A stretch of 17,767 bases of DNA from an uncultured Verrucomicrobiota bacterium (lineage in GTDB: Bacteria; Verrucomicrobiota; Kiritimatiellia; CAIQIC01; Lenti-01), in the NCBI GenBank assembly GCA_938003985.1, contig CALKWZ010000033.1, forward strand, positions 1-17,767, in the 5' to 3' direction. How positions within the stretch are numbered: position 1 is the first letter of the stretch; every line of letters begins with the position of its first letter. Positions 7,594 through 14,891 of this stretch are shown here, in pieces. Below the pieces are notes generated by a model. The model was not told where the DNA came from and did no database searches. It worked only from the letters and a program-made list of their open reading frames with translations. The position numbers and the translations under genes are program-made.

Positions 7594-8696
7594 TCGGGCG
7601 CGGGGGCGGCGCGGACCAGGGTGGAATCGGCCAGCGGGGCAAGTTTTTCGAGGCGCAGGACCTGGCCGCGTTCGAGATGGCGGAGGGTTTTGCGGCCGGC
7701 GAGATCGAAATCGCGGTGCAGGAGCTGGAGGCGGTGGAGCTGGCCGTCGGCGCAGCAGGCCGGACACAGGGTCTGGCCCTTGGCGTGGCTCGGGGAGCCC
7801 ACGACGCGCGCGCGGAGCGTGTCGGCCGGCGCGGGCCCGGCGGGGGTCAGCGCGAGGAAGGCGAAAGCCAGATGCCGCAGGTCGCGGTGCAGCGCGGAAT
7901 TCAGGATCTGGAGCGCCTGCGAGATTTTCCAGGTGCGGACGTCGTGGCAGGGCTCGCCGAGCGGGCAGGCCTGTTCGTGGGGGCACGGCGCCAGGGCGTG
8001 CAGCCGGAGGTCGCCGAGGGCGTAGGCGCGCAGCTCGCGCAGGTAGTCGCCGGCCTCGTGGACCAGCGGCTCGCAGACGATCAGGCGGCCGCCGGGCGCC
8101 AGCGCGCGCGCGGCGCGGGCCAGCAGCGCGCGGCGGGCGGCGGGCGCGAGTTCGTTGAGGACGTAATGCAGCAGGACGACGTCGAATTTGTCCGCGCCGG
8201 GAGCGAATTCCTCGAGCGGCGCGCAGTTCGTGCGGAGGAGGGCGTCGGGCCAGCGCGCGTTGCGGAGGTCGGTGAACAGGTCGTGCAGGCAGCGCAGGGC
8301 GGGGCGGGAGTGGTCCCAGGCGAGGAGCGCAACGGGCCGCCGACCGAGGTGGTCGAGCAGCGCCCACGACGCGGCGCCGGTGCCGGCGCCGAGATCGAGG
8401 ATGCGCAGCGGCTGCGCCGTTTCGGGAAACGGCGGCAGTTCGGCGAGGATATGGGCGATGCGGGCGTGGGTCTGGGGCGCGAAGAACAGCGAGTAGGCGG
8501 CGCAGGCGCGCGTGTCGCGCAGGTAGGGCGCCGCGGCCGCGTCGGCGGGGCGCGCGACGGTGAAGCGGTCGGCCAGGCGGCGGATGTCCGGCAGCAGCCG
8601 GTGCAGGGCGTCGCGCGGGGCGCCGCCGCGGGTTTCGGCTTGGGCGATCTTCAGCCAGTAGGTTTCGAGGGCGGCGGGATATTCGATGGCAGACAT
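7584..8696 (-). CDS. Rsm22/METTL17-like SAM methyltransferase-fold protein
   Basis: A 370-residue protein with a class I SAM-dependent methyltransferase core: DLGAGTG at 101-107, AWDHS at 127-130, FDVVLLHYVLNEL at 171-183 and PGGRLIVCEP at 201-210. After the core come Cys238, Cys244 and Cys250 (CPHEQACPLGEPC) and then CPACC at 311-315, followed by a DGQLHRLQLLHRDFD segment. This order is that of the Rsm22/METTL17 family, which in mitochondria acts in assembly of the small ribosomal subunit and uses cysteines of this type to hold an iron-sulfur cluster. A ribosome-associated role is therefore inferred. The TAA of thiL ends one base before this ATG, so it is the last gene of the lpxA operon. 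Its stop codon lies inside the third palindrome of the array, and the last residues (DFT) are encoded by that repeat. Confidence 0.8.
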   Translation of the reverse strand: MSAIEYPAALETYWLKIAQAETRGGAPRDALHRLLPDIRRLADRFTVARPADAAAAPYLRDTRACAAYSLFFAPQTHARIAHILAELPPFPETAQPLRILDLGAGTGAASWALLDHLGRRPVALLAWDHSRPALRCLHDLFTDLRNARWPDALLRTNCAPLEEFAPGADKFDVVLLHYVLNELAPAARRALLARAARALAPGGRLIVCEPLVHEAGDYLRELRAYALGDLRLHALAPCPHEQACPLGEPCHDVRTWKISQALQILNSALHRDLRHLAFAFLALTPAGPAPADTLRARVVGSPSHAKGQTLCPACCADGQLHRLQLLHRDFDLAGRKTLRHLERGQVLRLEKLAPLADSTLVRAAPAPDFT

Positions 8697-8697
8697 G

Positions 8698-9654
8698 TTA
8701 GCGGCTCCGGTGGCTGAGGAAGTGCTGGTAACCGCCGGCCTGGAGGGGCACCGCGGGGCCGCCGGGGAAATGCAGGCAGCGGCGGCTCGGGTCGGCGAGG
8801 ATTTCGCCGATGCAGACGGCGGACAGTTTCGGGAAGGCCCGCTTCCAGGCGGCGGCGAAGCGGGCGCGGTTTTTCGGGGACACGGTGAAAAGCAGTTCGA
8901 AATCCTCGCCGTCGCAGAGGGCGTGGTGCAGGGGCTGTTTCGTTTTGCGCGCGGCGCGGGAGAGGGGGATGGCGGCGGCTTCGAGGCGCACGCCGCGTTT
9001 CGAGGCGTCGAGCAGGCGCGGCAGATCGGCGGCGAGGCCGTCGGAGAGGTCCATCATCGCGGTGGCGAGTTTCTTTTCCGCGAGGAAGCGGCCGGCGGCG
9101 AGGCGCGGCTCGAACGTCAGGTGGTGGCGGCAGCCGGGGAGATAGGCGCCGCCGAGGGCGCCGGTGACGTAGACGAGGTCGCCGGCGCGCGCGCCGGAGC
9201 GCAGGACGGCGCCGCCGCGCGGGATCCGGCCGACGCCGGTGACGTGCAGTTCGAGCACGTCGCCTTCGGCCGTGTCGCCGCCGAGGATGGCGAGGTTCCA
9301 CTTCTTCGCGGCGGCGATCATGCCGGCGTAGAGGCCGCGGATGCGGGCCACGGGCGTGGCCGCGGGCGCGACGAGATCGACGAGGATCCACAGCGGCGTG
9401 CCGCCCATGGCGGCGACGTCGGAAACGGCGCGGGCGATGGCCTTGCGCCCGACGAGGCGCGCGGGGGTTTCCGGCAGAAAGTGGCGGCGCTCGATGACGG
9501 GATCGGTGGTGAACAGCCAGTCGTCGGACGAGCCGGAAACGCGCACGACGGCGCAGTCGTCGCCGGGCCCGACGACCACGTCGGGGCGCTGCGGCAGGAG
9601 CGGCAGGATGCCGCGGAGCAGGCCGTTTTCGCCGATGTCGCGCAGGGTCTTCAT
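8698..9654 (-). CDS. thiL: Thiamine-monophosphate kinase ThiL
   Basis: The product has 318 residues, normal for ThiL, and catalyses ATP-dependent phosphorylation of thiamine monophosphate to thiamine diphosphate, the last step of cofactor synthesis, in the cytoplasm. Family motifs appear in order: GPGDDCAVV (metal and nucleotide binding), TTDPVIERRHF, GRKAIARAVSDVAAMGG, ILGGDTAEGD, LVYVTGALGGA, MMDLSDGLAADLPRLL and CDGEDFELLFTV. The ATG at 9654 is chosen because the conserved N-terminus (ENGLLRGILPLLP) begins immediately after it; the open frame upstream is low-complexity Arg/Pro sequence antisense or out of frame to the neighbouring methyltransferase. It is third in the minus-strand operon, 8 bp after the methyltransferase stop and one base before the next ATG, so it is probably co-transcribed and translationally coupled. 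No other thiamine gene is in the window. Confidence 0.95.
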   Translation of the reverse strand: MKTLRDIGENGLLRGILPLLPQRPDVVVGPGDDCAVVRVSGSSDDWLFTTDPVIERRHFLPETPARLVGRKAIARAVSDVAAMGGTPLWILVDLVAPAATPVARIRGLYAGMIAAAKKWNLAILGGDTAEGDVLELHVTGVGRIPRGGAVLRSGARAGDLVYVTGALGGAYLPGCRHHLTFEPRLAAGRFLAEKKLATAMMDLSDGLAADLPRLLDASKRGVRLEAAAIPLSRAARKTKQPLHHALCDGEDFELLFTVSPKNRARFAAAWKRAFPKLSAVCIGEILADPSRRCLHFPGGPAVPLQAGGYQHFLSHRSR

Positions 9655-9662
9655 GGCGGCGC

Positions 9663-10532
9663 TCAGCGCGCGGTCCAGCGGGCGTAGATGGAAAGGGGCA
9701 GGAGGCGGTCGGGGGCGGAGGAGTGGGGCAGGGCGAGTTCGCCGACGTCGATCTGGCCGCCGTAGGGCTTCATCAGGTCGGCGACGAGGTTGCGCAGCAT
9801 CAGGGCGGAGGCTTCGACGTTGTAGGTGGTCAGCAGCAGCAGGCGCGGTTGTTCGGAAAAGGCTTCGCGGCAGAGTTCGAGCAGTTCGGGGAGCTGGCGT
9901 TCGACTTTCCAGACGTTGCCGTCGGGGCCGCGGCCGAAGGCGGGCGGATCGAGCAGGATGCCGTCGTAGCGGGAGCCGCGCTTGATTTCGCGGCGGACGT
10001 ATTTGACGGCGTCTTCGACGATCCAGCGGATGGGCTTGTCGTCGAGGCGGGACGCGGCCTGGTTTTCGCGCGCCCAGGCGGTGGCGGGCTTGGAGGCGTC
10101 GACGTGCGTGGGCTGCCAGCCGGCGGCGGCGCCGACGAGCGTGGCCGCGCCGGTGTAGCCGAAGAGATTGAGCAGGCGCGCGCCAGGCGCGGCGGTCTGC
10201 CGGATCGCTTCCCAGTGGGGCGATTGTTCCGGAAAGACGCCGAGATGCTTGCTGGTGTCGGAAATGCGGGCGAGGAAGGTCAGGTCGCCATAGCGGAGTT
10301 TCCATTCTCGGGGGCAGCCGGGGCGCAACTCCCAGCCGTCGTCTTCGTCGTGGACGGCCTGGGCTTGGTCCCAGGCGGCCGGCATCAGGTTCGGTTCCCA
10401 CCAGGCCTTGGGTTCGCCGCGGATGACGGTCACGGACCCGAAGCGTTCGAGTTTGCAGCGGCGGCCGGAATCGATCAGCTCGTAGTCGGGAAAACCGCCG
10501 AGGGCGGTGCGGATGGACGGGGCCTCAGGCAT
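9663..10532 (-). CDS. Class I SAM-dependent RNA methyltransferase, RlmI-like (no PUA domain)
   Basis: A 289-residue cytoplasmic protein. The SAM-binding loop is LNLFGYTGAA (121-130), with the acidic residue after strand 2 in THVDASKPA. LLDPPAFGRG at 193-202 is the catalytic-loop motif of this group. The layout, with an N-terminal beta region (YELIDSGRRCKLERFG) followed by a Rossmann core with DPPAFG, resembles the RlmI/RlmL C-terminal (YccW-type) 23S rRNA methyltransferases but lacks an obvious PUA RNA-binding domain. The target base cannot be told from sequence. The lpxA stop lies inside this gene's first codons (ATGCCTGA, 8-bp overlap), so translation is likely coupled. A general class I methyltransferase is certain; an rRNA substrate is likely. 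Confidence 0.85.
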   Translation of the reverse strand: MPEAPSIRTALGGFPDYELIDSGRRCKLERFGSVTVIRGEPKAWWEPNLMPAAWDQAQAVHDEDDGWELRPGCPREWKLRYGDLTFLARISDTSKHLGVFPEQSPHWEAIRQTAAPGARLLNLFGYTGAATLVGAAAGWQPTHVDASKPATAWARENQAASRLDDKPIRWIVEDAVKYVRREIKRGSRYDGILLDPPAFGRGPDGNVWKVERQLPELLELCREAFSEQPRLLLLTTYNVEASALMLRNLVADLMKPYGGQIDVGELALPHSSAPDRLLPLSIYARWTAR

Positions 10533-11328
10533 CGGACTCCTCGTCGGAGGCGCCGAACGAGGGTCGGCAGATGCCGCGCTTGGCGTGGTCGAGGAAATCG
10601 GCGAATTCGGCGGCGAACGGGTTGGCGGCTTCGGCGCGGAGGCGTTCCTTGGCCTGCGCGACGTTGAGCCCGGCGCGGTAGACGACGTTGAACGCCTGCT
10701 TGATCTGGGCGCGCTGGGCGGCGTCGAAGCCGGCGCGGCGCAAGCCGACGAGATTGAGGCCGGCGACGAAACTGTTCCGGCTGCTGGGCGCGATGCAGAA
10801 GGGCGGCAGATCCTTGCTGATGAAAGCGCCGGAGCCGACCATGGCCAGGCGGCCGATATGGCAGAACTGGTGCACGCCGGCGTTGCCGCCGATGAAACAG
10901 CGTTCGCCCACGACGACGTAGCCGCCCAGCGCGGCGGTGTTGGCGAAGATGACGCGGTCGCCGACCTCGCAGTTGTGGGCGACGTGCGAATTGGCCATCA
11001 TGAAGACGTGGTTGCCGATGCGGGTGGTCGTGCCGGGCTTGGTGCCGCGGTGGATCGTGACGCTCTCGCGGAAGGTGCAGTCGTCGCCGACGGCGACGTA
11101 GGACGGCTCGCCGCCGAACGACAGATCCTGGGGCAGGTCGCCGATGACGGCGCAGGAGTGGACCTTGCAGCGCGCGCCGAGGGTCGTGTGGCCGAGGACG
11201 ACGGCATGGGGCGCCAGCACGCAGCCGTCGCCGAGCCGGACCGTGGCGGCCACGTAGGCAAAGGGACCGATCTGGACGTCGGCGCCGAGCTGGGCGCCGG
11301 GTTCGACGATGGCGGTGGGGTGGATCAT
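10525..11328 (-). CDS. lpxA: UDP-N-acetylglucosamine acyltransferase LpxA
   Basis: The product has 267 residues (E. coli 262). LpxA transfers a 3-hydroxyacyl group from acyl carrier protein to UDP-GlcNAc, the first step of lipid A synthesis, in the cytoplasm. The sequence is a left-handed beta-helix of hexapeptide repeats from MIHPTAIVEPGAQLG onward, followed by the helical C-terminus (LKRRGF-like VGLRRAGFDAAQRAQI). His118 in SHVAHNC aligns with the catalytic His125 of E. coli, and GGNAGVHQFCHIG matches GGMTAVHQFCIIG. Ser70 in QDLSFGGEP replaces E. coli Lys76, and Ser166 replaces Gly173, the acyl-length ruler. The start at 11328 is preferred over the in-frame ATG at 11358: GGAG lies eight bases before it, and the upstream ATG overlaps the candidate -10 box. 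It is first in an operon with the methyltransferase, thiL and the Rsm22-like gene, away from the usual lpxD-fabZ-lpxB neighbours. Confidence 0.96.
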   Translation of the reverse strand: MIHPTAIVEPGAQLGADVQIGPFAYVAATVRLGDGCVLAPHAVVLGHTTLGARCKVHSCAVIGDLPQDLSFGGEPSYVAVGDDCTFRESVTIHRGTKPGTTTRIGNHVFMMANSHVAHNCEVGDRVIFANTAALGGYVVVGERCFIGGNAGVHQFCHIGRLAMVGSGAFISKDLPPFCIAPSSRNSFVAGLNLVGLRRAGFDAAQRAQIKQAFNVVYRAGLNVAQAKERLRAEAANPFAAEFADFLDHAKRGICRPSFGASDEESDA

Positions 11329-11356
11329 GGGGCAGTCTCCGGGTGCATTTTCGGCC

Positions 11357-11385
11357 ATCCTAGCGCAGGGGCCGGGGGGCGGCAA
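11357..11385 (-). promoter_or_regulatory. Candidate promoter of the lpxA operon
   Basis: Read on the minus strand, TTGCCG (11385-11380) is followed after 17 bp by TAGGAT (11362-11357), each matching the sigma70 consensus at 4 of 6. Transcription would start near 11350, about 20 bases before the lpxA ATG at 11328. Confidence 0.4.
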
Positions 11386-11406
11386 TGCGGAAGAGCGGCT
11401 CCGGCG

Positions 11407-11435
11407 TTTACAGGCCGGCAAAAATCGGGCATAAA
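11407..11435 (+). promoter_or_regulatory. Candidate promoter of the esterase gene pair
   Basis: TTTACA (11407-11412) is followed after 17 bp by CATAAA (11430-11435), an AT-rich pair in GC-rich sequence. It would start transcription near 11442, about 30 bases before the ATG at 11473. The hexamers CGTTTA and TAAACG (11405-11410 and 11432-11437) also form a spaced inverted repeat that frames it. It is back-to-back with the lpxA promoter. Confidence 0.45.
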
Positions 11436-11472
11436 CGGAATCGCGGGCGCGCCCGCAGGCAAGGAGCGGTGC

Positions 11473-12594
11473 ATGATGCGGATGCTGGTGGTGGTCCAGA
11501 CGGCGATTTCGCTGGGGGTGGGCGAACAGGTGTTCCTGACGGGCAGTTCGGACGAACTGGGCCGCTGGGACGTGCGCGCCGTGCCCATGACCCGCGTGGA
11601 CGACCGGCGCTGGGAGGCGACGGTGACGTTGCCGTCGCCCGAACCGGTGGAGTTCAAGGTCACGCGCGGCAGCTGGGAAACGGAAGAAGTGGACGCGCAG
11701 GGAAAGCTCATGCCGAACCACGTGCTGCGCCCGGCCGAGGAAAACACGGCCGAGATCCGCGTGGCGGGCTGGAAGGACGAGCGCCTGGCCAAGGTGAAGG
11801 GCGGCATCACGGGCGATTTCCAGCGGCTGCCGCAGGTGCATTCGCAGTTCCTGGACCACGACCGCGACGTCATCGTGTGGTTTCCGCCCGGCTACGACGC
11901 GCGGCCGACGAAGCGCTATCCGGTGCTCTACATGCACGACGGCCGGCAGGTGTTCGATCCGGCGACGTCCACCTGGGGCAAGGACTGGCAAGTGGACGAG
12001 ATCGCCCAGGACATGATCCTCAACGGCGAACTGGAGCCGTTCATCGTGGTGGCGGTGGATTGCTCCGAGGCCCGGCGCGAGGAGTATTCGCCGCGGGGCA
12101 AGGGCGACGACTATCTGCGGTTCCTGCTGGAGGAACTCAAGCCGCGGGTGGACGCGACGTGGCGGACGGAAGCGGACCGCACGGCGATCGCCGGCGCGAG
12201 CATGGGCGGGCTGATTTCGTTCTACGCGGCGTGGAAGCGGCCGGACGTCTTTTTCGGCGCGGCGTGCCTGTCGCCGGCGTTCGTCGAGCGCTACGGGCAC
12301 GATTGCTTCGGCATGGTCGAGCAGGCCCGCGGCCAGTTGCCTGGCCTGCGCCTGTTCCTGTCCTGCGGCGGGGCGCCGGGACTCGAGGCGGAATTGCTGG
12401 ACGGCACGCTCAAGATGGCGAATCTCCTGCGGGGCGCGGGCTATCCGGAAAAGGATCTCACGGTGCGCATCGAAAGCTGGGCGGAGCACAACGAAGACGC
12501 CTGGTCGCGCATGACGCCGCATTGGCTGCGGTTCCTGTTCGGCCGGCCGCAGGTTCCGGAGGACGAACCCGCCGCGACGTGGGAGCGGGAATGA
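11473..12594 (+). CDS. CBM20 starch-binding domain fused to an esterase-D-type alpha/beta hydrolase
   Basis: The product has 373 residues. The start is the ATG at 11473, six bases after AAGGAG (11461-11466); the open frame upstream is antisense to lpxA and its neighbours. Residues 5-95 look like a CBM20-type carbohydrate-binding domain: VFLTGSSDELGRWDVRAVPM, then RRWEATVTLPSPEPVEFKV and NHVLRPAEE. Residues 125-365 are an esterase of the Fes/esterase-D type: VIVWFPPGYD, YPVLYMHDGRQVFDP, nucleophile Ser243 in AGASMGG, and a likely catalytic His339 in AEHNEDAW. No signal peptide is visible, so it should be cytoplasmic, which is odd for a protein that pairs polysaccharide binding with ester hydrolysis. 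It may act on glycogen, imported acylated glycans or another ester; substrate unknown. Its stop overlaps the next start (ATGA), so the two are translationally coupled. Confidence 0.85.
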   Translation: MMRMLVVVQTAISLGVGEQVFLTGSSDELGRWDVRAVPMTRVDDRRWEATVTLPSPEPVEFKVTRGSWETEEVDAQGKLMPNHVLRPAEENTAEIRVAGWKDERLAKVKGGITGDFQRLPQVHSQFLDHDRDVIVWFPPGYDARPTKRYPVLYMHDGRQVFDPATSTWGKDWQVDEIAQDMILNGELEPFIVVAVDCSEARREEYSPRGKGDDYLRFLLEELKPRVDATWRTEADRTAIAGASMGGLISFYAAWKRPDVFFGAACLSPAFVERYGHDCFGMVEQARGQLPGLRLFLSCGGAPGLEAELLDGTLKMANLLRGAGYPEKDLTVRIESWAEHNEDAWSRMTPHWLRFLFGRPQVPEDEPAATWERE

Positions 12595-13808
12595 ACGCGC
12601 GGTATTGGATATTTGCAGCGCTGCTGTGCGCGTCGGGAACGACCGGCGCGGCGCCGGTTCTGATCGACCACCGGGACGTCGACGTGACCCGGCTGACGCT
12701 GTCGCAGATCGAGCGGGCGAAGGAATCCCTCCATATCGCCTACGGGCACACCTCGCACGGCAGCCAGCTGACGGACGGCATGGACGGTCTGGTGGGGTTC
12801 GCCAACGGCGGCGGCAAGGGCCTGGCGCTGCCGGCCAACGCCTTCGCCTGGAACAACGGCGGCAGCGGCGGCGCGCTCGATTTGCACGACTACGCGCTGT
12901 GCAACGACGTGGGCTATTATCCCGACTGGGTCGTCTGCACGAGCAACTACCTGGACGATCCGGCGAACGCGGACGTGAACGTCGTGATCTGGTCGTGGTG
13001 CGGCCAGATGGACGACAAGTATGCGGCGGGCACCCTGACGAACGAATACCTCGCCCCGATGGCCGCGTTCGAGCGCAACTATCCGCACGTGGCGTTCGTC
13101 TACATGACCGGCCACGTGGACATCTGGGACGACGCGGACAACAAGGCCGCCTGCGCGGCGATCCGCGCGTGGTGCGCGACGAACGACCGGATTCTCTACG
13201 ATTTCAACGACATCGAACACCACGATCCGGACGGCGCGTACTACGAGTTCGTGAACGACGACTGTTCGGTCTACGCCGGCGCCGGCGGCGCGGCCATCGG
13301 CAACTGGGCGACGGAATGGCAAAATGCGCACGTGCAGAACGTCGATTGGTACGACTGCGGATCGGCGCACAGCCAGCCGCTCAACGCGAACCAAAAGGCC
13401 TACGCGGCGTGGGCGCTGTGGTGCCGGCTGGGCGCCGACCGCGACCGCGACGGAATCGCCGACGGTTGGGAAGAGCGCCACGGCGGCTGCGGCCGTTTCG
13501 GCGGGGGCACGAACGATTGCGACCACGACGGCGTCACGGACTGGGAGGAATTCGTCCAGGACAGTTCGCCGACCAACGCCAACCCGCGGTTCCGGATCGC
13601 CGGAATCGCGCCCACGAACGTTCCGGCGCTGGAATTCGCGACGTCGACGGGGCGGGTGTATGCGCTCCAGGCCTGCGACGATCTCGCCGCGGGAGGCTGG
13701 GCCTCCATCACCAGCCGGCCGGGGACGGGCGCGGCGATGACGCTGGCGGACGAAACGGCGTTCCCGGGCTGCCGCGCCTACGGCGTGGCGGTTTCCGTGC
13801 CGGAATAA
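12591..13808 (+). CDS. Secreted protein of an uncharacterised family with a GHTSHGS motif, Ca-binding-type repeats and shared C-terminal module
   Basis: A 405-residue secreted protein. The signal peptide covers residues 1-20 (IFAALLCASGTTGA before APV). I know no enzyme name for the main domain (about 25-280). Its conspicuous motifs, which look like active-site loops, are YGHTSHGSQ (51-59), WSWCGQMDD (134-142), FVYMTGHVD (169-177), ILYDFNDIEHHDPDG (201-215) and CGSAHSQPLN (256-265). A strand-ended motif series with Gly-His and Ser-His pairs suggests a hydrolase fold such as SGNH, but this is a guess. After it come two acidic repeats, DRDRDGIADGWEE (283-295) and DCDHDGVTDWEE (309-320), of the calcium-binding type, then a C-terminal module (FRIAGI..., STGRVYALQACDDLAAGGW). 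The ATG overlaps the esterase stop by four bases, with GGGAG just upstream. The convergent transpeptidase gene ends 10 bp away. Confidence 0.75.
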   Translation: MNARYWIFAALLCASGTTGAAPVLIDHRDVDVTRLTLSQIERAKESLHIAYGHTSHGSQLTDGMDGLVGFANGGGKGLALPANAFAWNNGGSGGALDLHDYALCNDVGYYPDWVVCTSNYLDDPANADVNVVIWSWCGQMDDKYAAGTLTNEYLAPMAAFERNYPHVAFVYMTGHVDIWDDADNKAACAAIRAWCATNDRILYDFNDIEHHDPDGAYYEFVNDDCSVYAGAGGAAIGNWATEWQNAHVQNVDWYDCGSAHSQPLNANQKAYAAWALWCRLGADRDRDGIADGWEERHGGCGRFGGGTNDCDHDGVTDWEEFVQDSSPTNANPRFRIAGIAPTNVPALEFATSTGRVYALQACDDLAAGGWASITSRPGTGAAMTLADETAFPGCRAYGVAVSVPE

Positions 13809-13818
13809 GCCGCGCCCA

Positions 13819-14865
13819 TCAAGGCAGCACGACGACGGGGAGATCCTTGCGCACCGCGCGCACGAGCTTGAGCGCGTCCCAGTTCGTGAGGCGGAAGCAA
13901 CCGTGCGATTCGGTCTTGCTGATGTCTTCGGGCGCGGGACTGCCGTGGATGCCGTAGCCGGGGCGATCGAGCCCGATCCAGGCCAGACCGACGGGATTGT
14001 TGGGGCCCGGCGGGATGCGCAGCCGCTTGCCGATGGCCGCGGCTTCGGGATCTTCGGCGAACAGCTCCGGATCGAACGTGTACTCCGGATTTTCGGCCCA
14101 CAGCACCACGCGCAGGGTTTCGCCGGCGGGCCGCTTGGTCTTGTCGGCCGCGATGGAACAAGGGAAATGGGCCACGAGGTGGCCGGACGCGTCGTAGGCG
14201 CGCAGCGTGCGCGCTTCGAGGCGGATCTCGATCTTGGACAGCGGCGGCAGCGGCTTGGAGGAAACGTCGGGCACCACGAGCTGCGTGCCGGCGGGCGGAT
14301 CGGGCCAGGCCGCATCCGGATTCAGGCGGCGCAACGTGGCGCGGTAGACGTGGAATTTTTCGGCGAGCATTTCCTCGATGGACGCATGGCCCATGCGTTC
14401 CAGGCGCGAACGCTCGAGCCAGGAAGTCGGATATGGCGTGAGCGCCGCGTGGTCGGCGGCGGATACGGCAACCGTGGTCAAAATTCCGTTGGTGCCGCCG
14501 AGCGCGGCGATCACGGCGTCGTCGATTTGGCCCGTGACCGATTTCTTGTGCTTCTTCTGCCAGGCCGCGAGGGCTTTTTCGCTCTTGGCGCCCCAGCGGC
14601 CGTCGGCGCCGCCGGTGGAGAAATTCTCGCGGTCGAGCCGCACCTGGATGGCGAAGGCGACGTCGATGGGCACGGCCGGCTCGGCGGGCGGCGCGACAGG
14701 CGGCGGCGGGAGCGGGCGCGCGACGGGCGGCGGCGGTTGGAGCACCGGCGGCGGGACCGGTTGGGGCGTTGGGCGCGGCTCGACCGGCACGTGGACGCAG
14801 CCGGCGAGGCCGAGGAGAACGACGAGACCGAAGAGGGGGAATCGCGACCGGGCTTTGTTGCGCAT
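13819..14865 (-). CDS. L,D-transpeptidase lipoprotein (PG-binding, LysM-like and YkuD domains)
   Basis: A 348-residue envelope protein. A lipobox, LAGC (Cys23), follows a hydrophobic segment, so it is a lipoprotein. Residues 29-66 are a proline-rich linker that could span the periplasm. Residues 68-125 resemble a peptidoglycan-binding type 1 domain (DGRWGAKSEKALAAWQKKH). Residues 150-205 are LysM-like (SIEEMLAEKFHVYRATLRRLNPD, then PPAGTQLVVP). Residues 210-348 are a YkuD L,D-transpeptidase domain with His307 (YGIHGS) and nucleophile Cys323 in ESHGCFRLTN. Such enzymes make 3-3 peptidoglycan crosslinks or attach proteins to the wall. GPNNPVGLAWIGLDRPGYGIHG is the typical YkuD entry. The start ATG at 14865 is set by the signal peptide; only a weak ribosome binding site is visible. 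It follows the amidotransferase gene by 26 bp on the same strand. Confidence 0.92.
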   Translation of the reverse strand: MRNKARSRFPLFGLVVLLGLAGCVHVPVEPRPTPQPVPPPVLQPPPPVARPLPPPPVAPPAEPAVPIDVAFAIQVRLDRENFSTGGADGRWGAKSEKALAAWQKKHKKSVTGQIDDAVIAALGGTNGILTTVAVSAADHAALTPYPTSWLERSRLERMGHASIEEMLAEKFHVYRATLRRLNPDAAWPDPPAGTQLVVPDVSSKPLPPLSKIEIRLEARTLRAYDASGHLVAHFPCSIAADKTKRPAGETLRVVLWAENPEYTFDPELFAEDPEAAAIGKRLRIPPGPNNPVGLAWIGLDRPGYGIHGSPAPEDISKTESHGCFRLTNWDALKLVRAVRKDLPVVVLP

Positions 14866-14891
14866 GCGCGCAATATGGCCGAGGCGGAAGC

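Noticed and set aside
7392..8717. Plus-strand frame reading through the palindromes and opposite the Rsm22-like gene
   Set aside because: It has no domain and is low-complexity Gly/Arg/Ala sequence. The minus strand carries a clear methyltransferase fold.
9655..10401. N-terminal extension of ThiL to 10401
   Set aside because: The extension is Arg/Pro-rich shadow of the overlapping methyltransferase. The conserved ThiL start is at 9654.
11329..11358. Ten-codon longer LpxA starting at the ATG at 11358
   Set aside because: The shorter start has a Shine-Dalgarno at the right distance and matches the family N-terminus, and the longer start overlaps the candidate -10 box.
10507..11472. Upstream extension of the esterase frame across lpxA
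   Set aside because: It is antisense to lpxA. AAGGAG and the CBM20-type domain place the start at 11473.
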